A stretch of DNA of 8,717 bases, taken from NCBI GenBank assembly GCA_030539815.1, contig JAUNXM010000012.1:20107-28823 (forward strand), in the 5' to 3' direction. The DNA is from Methanobacterium sp. (GTDB lineage: Archaea > Methanobacteriota > Methanobacteria > Methanobacteriales > Methanobacteriaceae). The notes beneath the pieces are model-generated. The model was not told the DNA's origin and searched no databases. It saw only the letters and a program-made list of their open reading frames with translations. Below are positions 6,947 through 8,717 of this stretch, piece after piece; within the stretch, counting starts at the first letter, position 1, and every line of letters starts with the position of its first letter. The position numbers and the translations under genes are program-made.

Positions 6947-6979
6947 ACAAATATTCCATAATCAATATCATATTATTAA

Positions 6980-6988
6980 TTAAATACA
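6980..6988 (+). promoter_or_regulatory. candidate TATA box of the HIT-family gene
   Basis: TTAAATACA is centred about 60 bp before the ATG at 7045, predicting transcription start near 7010 and a leader of about 35 bases that carries the GTGAT ribosome-binding site. Other AT-rich stretches nearby are possible alternatives. Confidence 0.3.
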
Positions 6989-7044
6989 AATTCCTTTAAC
7001 CTGCAAATCCTGTATTCAGTTAATACTAAAAGATGTGATTTTCT

Positions 7045-7539
7045 ATGAATGATGCCCAGTGTGAATATTGTCAGATTATAGGGGGTTATGGTCAACTGAT
7101 CTGGCAGACCCTCCACTGGAATATATATCTTGCACCTAGCCAACGTTATCTTGGAACCTGTGTAGTTGCTCAAAAAAGGCATTGCCAGGATCTTTCCCAG
7201 GTTAACAATGATGAATGGATTGATTTTGCAATGGTGGTACAAAAACTGGAAGGAGCTCTGGAAAATACTTTCAAACCCACCCTTTATAACTGGAGTTGTT
7301 TTAAAAATTCTGCATTTCGAAATGAAAATCCTGAACCCGAGGTTCACTGGCATTTCATACCCCGTTATAAAGACCCAGTAACTTTTAATGGGTTAATCTT
7401 CCGTGATCCTGATTTTGGATATATCCCCCTTCCTGAAAAGAGAGAAATACCCCCAAAAATCATGAAACAACTGGCAATAATAATTAAGGATAATATTTTA
7501 CCAAAAAATAAGGAGAATGAGGATAAAAAAGGATTATAG
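7045..7539 (+). CDS. HIT-family (histidine triad) nucleotide-binding protein, variant triad
   Basis: This is a 164-residue protein. An N-terminal C6-x2-C9 pair, as in many zinc-containing HIT proteins, is followed by the nucleotide-binding fold and the signature region [13 protein letters not shown] (96-108). The usual triad is HxHxHxx. Here the first histidine is Glu99, while the central catalytic-position His101 and the third His103 are kept. Such proteins hydrolyse or transfer nucleotides through a His-NMP intermediate, for example on dinucleoside polyphosphates; the substrate here is unknown. The C-terminus is charged and lysine-rich ([10 protein letters not shown]). The ATG at 7045 has GTGAT at 5-base spacing, matching the archaeal 16S tail. 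It is first in a plus-strand pair with the M24 peptidase, but a small terminator and a separate TATA box lie between them. Confidence 0.85.
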   Translation: MNDAQCEYCQIIGGYGQLIWQTLHWNIYLAPSQRYLGTCVVAQKRHCQDLSQVNNDEWIDFAMVVQKLEGALENTFKPTLYNWSCFKNSAFRNENPEPEVHWHFIPRYKDPVTFNGLIFRDPDFGYIPLPEKREIPPKIMKQLAIIIKDNILPKNKENEDKKGL

Positions 7540-7552
7540 TTGAACTATTTTT
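7536..7552 (+). terminator. small hairpin terminator at the end of the HIT gene
   Basis: ATAGT (7536-7540) and ACTAT (7544-7548) form a 5-bp hairpin with loop TGA. It overlaps the stop codon and runs into five T (7548-7552). It would separate the HIT transcript from that of the M24 gene. Confidence 0.45.
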
Positions 7553-7557
7553 ATTCA

Positions 7558-7566
7558 ATTTAAATA
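7558..7566 (+). promoter_or_regulatory. candidate TATA box of the M24 peptidase gene
   Basis: The stretch ATTTAAATA around 7558-7566 is centred about 44 bp before the ATG at 7606. It predicts transcription start near 7588 and a leader of about 17 bases containing AAGGT. Confidence 0.4.
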
Positions 7567-7605
7567 TCTATTCTTTACCAGAATTGAAACTGCAAGGTAA
7601 TCCCT

Positions 7606-8613
7606 ATGAAAATAGATGAAATACTACAAAAGATGGAACAAGAGGATTTATTCTCATTAATTATTCTTAAACCCGAAAATATAGCATATATAACTGGTTT
7701 TAAACCTTCTAGTATTTCTGCCTTAATATTAAAAGAAGAACCATTGCTTTTATGCTCAAAATTAGACTTGGATGAAGCTCGTGACAAATCCCAGGTCACG
7801 GTGAATGAATTCATATCTTTGGGAGAGCTTAAAAAACCATTGCTAGAAACTGTACAGGGAAAACTGGGTGTCGAACATTCCATGACAGTGGGAACCTACC
7901 ACCAATTATGTAAAGACTTTCAAATAAAAATTACAGACATTATAGAGAGATTTAGAGCAGTTAAATCTTCCAGTGAGATTATAAAAATTAAAGGAGCCAT
8001 CAAAATTGCTGAAGATTCATTTAAAGATCTGGATTTTTCAGTTAGTGAGGATAATCTAGCTGCTCAACTGGAATACAACATGCGGTCTGCTGGTTCCCCC
8101 AGACCTTCTTTTGAAACTATTGTAGCCTCAGGACCAAGATCAAGCTTCCCCCACGCTTCCACCACATCACAGAAATTGAAAAGCCCCATAATGATAGATT
8201 GGGGGGCTTTATACCAATATTATGCATCAGACATGACCCGTACCCTAATTCAAGGAAAAGAAGAGGAGGAAATACTTTCCATCGTCCTGGAAGCACAACA
8301 GAAAGCTATAGATGCCATAAAACCAGGTGTTAAAGCATCTTATATTGATAAGGTAGCTCGAAATGTTATTGAAGAATATGGCTATGCTGATAATTTCATC
8401 CATTCCACTGGACACGGAGTGGGGTTAGAAGTTCATGAAAAACCATCATTATCCTTCAGAAGTGATGAAAAGCTGAAAAAAGGGATGGTATTGACAGTTG
8501 AACCAGGAATATATGTTGAGGGGAAATTTGGAATCCGAATCGAAGACATGGTGCTGGTTACAAACCAGAGGAAAGTTTTAACCAGCAAATCCCGGAAAAT
8601 TCTCGCTCCTTAA
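7606..8613 (+). CDS. M24-family metallopeptidase (Xaa-Pro dipeptidase/aminopeptidase-like)
   Basis: The 335-residue protein has the two-domain layout of prolidase-type M24 enzymes. An N-terminal creatinase-like domain (about 1-115) precedes the pita-bread catalytic domain. The five metal ligands are all present: Asp198 (MIDWGA), Asp209 (SDMTRT), His270 ([11 protein letters not shown]), Glu299 (TVEPGIY) and Glu313 (RIEDMV). His183 (FPHAS) and His277 fit the substrate-contacting histidines. It should remove N-terminal residues preceding proline or cleave Xaa-Pro dipeptides in the cytoplasm, using two divalent metals. The length is near that of archaeal prolidases (about 340-360). ATG at 7606 is supported by AAGGT at 7-base spacing. 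It stands 66 bp behind the HIT gene and ends in a long T run. Choosing between aminopeptidase P and dipeptidase is not possible from sequence alone. Confidence 0.93.
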   Translation: MKIDEILQKMEQEDLFSLIILKPENIAYITGFKPSSISALILKEEPLLLCSKLDLDEARDKSQVTVNEFISLGELKKPLLETVQGKLGVEHSMTVGTYHQLCKDFQIKITDIIERFRAVKSSSEIIKIKGAIKIAEDSFKDLDFSVSEDNLAAQLEYNMRSAGSPRPSFETIVASGPRSSFPHASTTSQKLKSPIMIDWGALYQYYASDMTRTLIQGKEEEEILSIVLEAQQKAIDAIKPGVKASYIDKVARNVIEEYGYADNFIHSTGHGVGLEVHEKPSLSFRSDEKLKKGMVLTVEPGIYVEGKFGIRIEDMVLVTNQRKVLTSKSRKILAP

Positions 8614-8635
8614 AAAAATGTGAGATTTTTTTTTT
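8612..8635 (+). terminator. terminator of the M24 peptidase gene
   Basis: An A run beginning in the stop codon (8612-8618) can pair with ten T (8626-8635) around a TGTGAGA-type loop. The T run itself is the likely termination signal. No gene is visible in the remaining bases to 8717. Confidence 0.55.
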
Positions 8636-8717
8636 AGTTAGGCCAATTTTAATAAAACCCAGGAAAAAATGGTAAAAAATAATTAAAAGATTAAGGTAAA
8701 TTAGAACATAATATATT

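Noticed and set aside
6976..7353. 125-codon minus-strand ORF opposite the HIT gene
   Set aside because: The plus strand encodes a recognisable HIT protein with a good ribosome-binding site. The minus ORF has no recognisable motif.

Overview
The window reads as a chromosomal segment of a hydrogenotrophic methanogen of the order Methanobacteriales, most likely a mesophilic Methanobacterium-like species. The evidence is the gene content: a methanofuran-pathway kinase (MfnE), the methanogenesis-marker YcaO enzyme of McrA thioamidation, archaeal EF-1beta, archaeal-type Pth2 and a haloarchaeal/methanogen-type Zn-ribbon protein. AT-rich intergenic DNA, archaeal TATA-like boxes about 25-40 bp before starts, and oligo-T tracts after stops agree with this. 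The genus assignment is an inference from memory of these families, not a search result.

Layout. Bases 1-504 (+) hold the 3' part of a class I SAM-dependent methyltransferase that is open at the left edge. From 594 to about 6803 every gene is on the minus strand. In transcription order these are an M50 (site-2-type) membrane metalloprotease, YcaO, a PsbP-like lipoprotein, pth2, mfnE, a 53-residue Zn-ribbon protein (2675-2836, easily missed because it is short), EF-1beta and a TctA-type multispanning membrane protein. They are probably several transcription units, because the M50 gene, ycaO, the lipoprotein gene, pth2 and the tctA-like gene each have their own TATA-like box. The pth2-mfnE-Zn-ribbon block is tight. 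The mfnE stop codon touches the Zn-ribbon start codon, and the Zn-ribbon ribosome-binding site is written in the last codons of mfnE. From about 7045 to the right end the genes are on the plus strand: a HIT-family protein and an M24 (Xaa-Pro dipeptidase-like) metallopeptidase. A divergent regulatory region at about 6804-7044 separates them from the minus-strand block.

How they work together. Pth2, the Zn-ribbon protein and EF-1beta all serve translation. MfnE supplies methanofuran, the C1 carrier of the first step of CO2 reduction, and YcaO matures methyl-coenzyme M reductase, the last step, so the window touches both ends of methanogenesis. The proteases, the HIT protein and the membrane proteins are probably independent housekeeping or envelope functions.

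I do not see a clearly new multi-gene system. The least explained material is non-coding: a 332-bp gap before EF-1beta packed with short direct repeats and hairpins, a long interrupted inverted repeat between ycaO and the lipoprotein gene, and repeated half-sites in the divergent M50/HIT promoter region.
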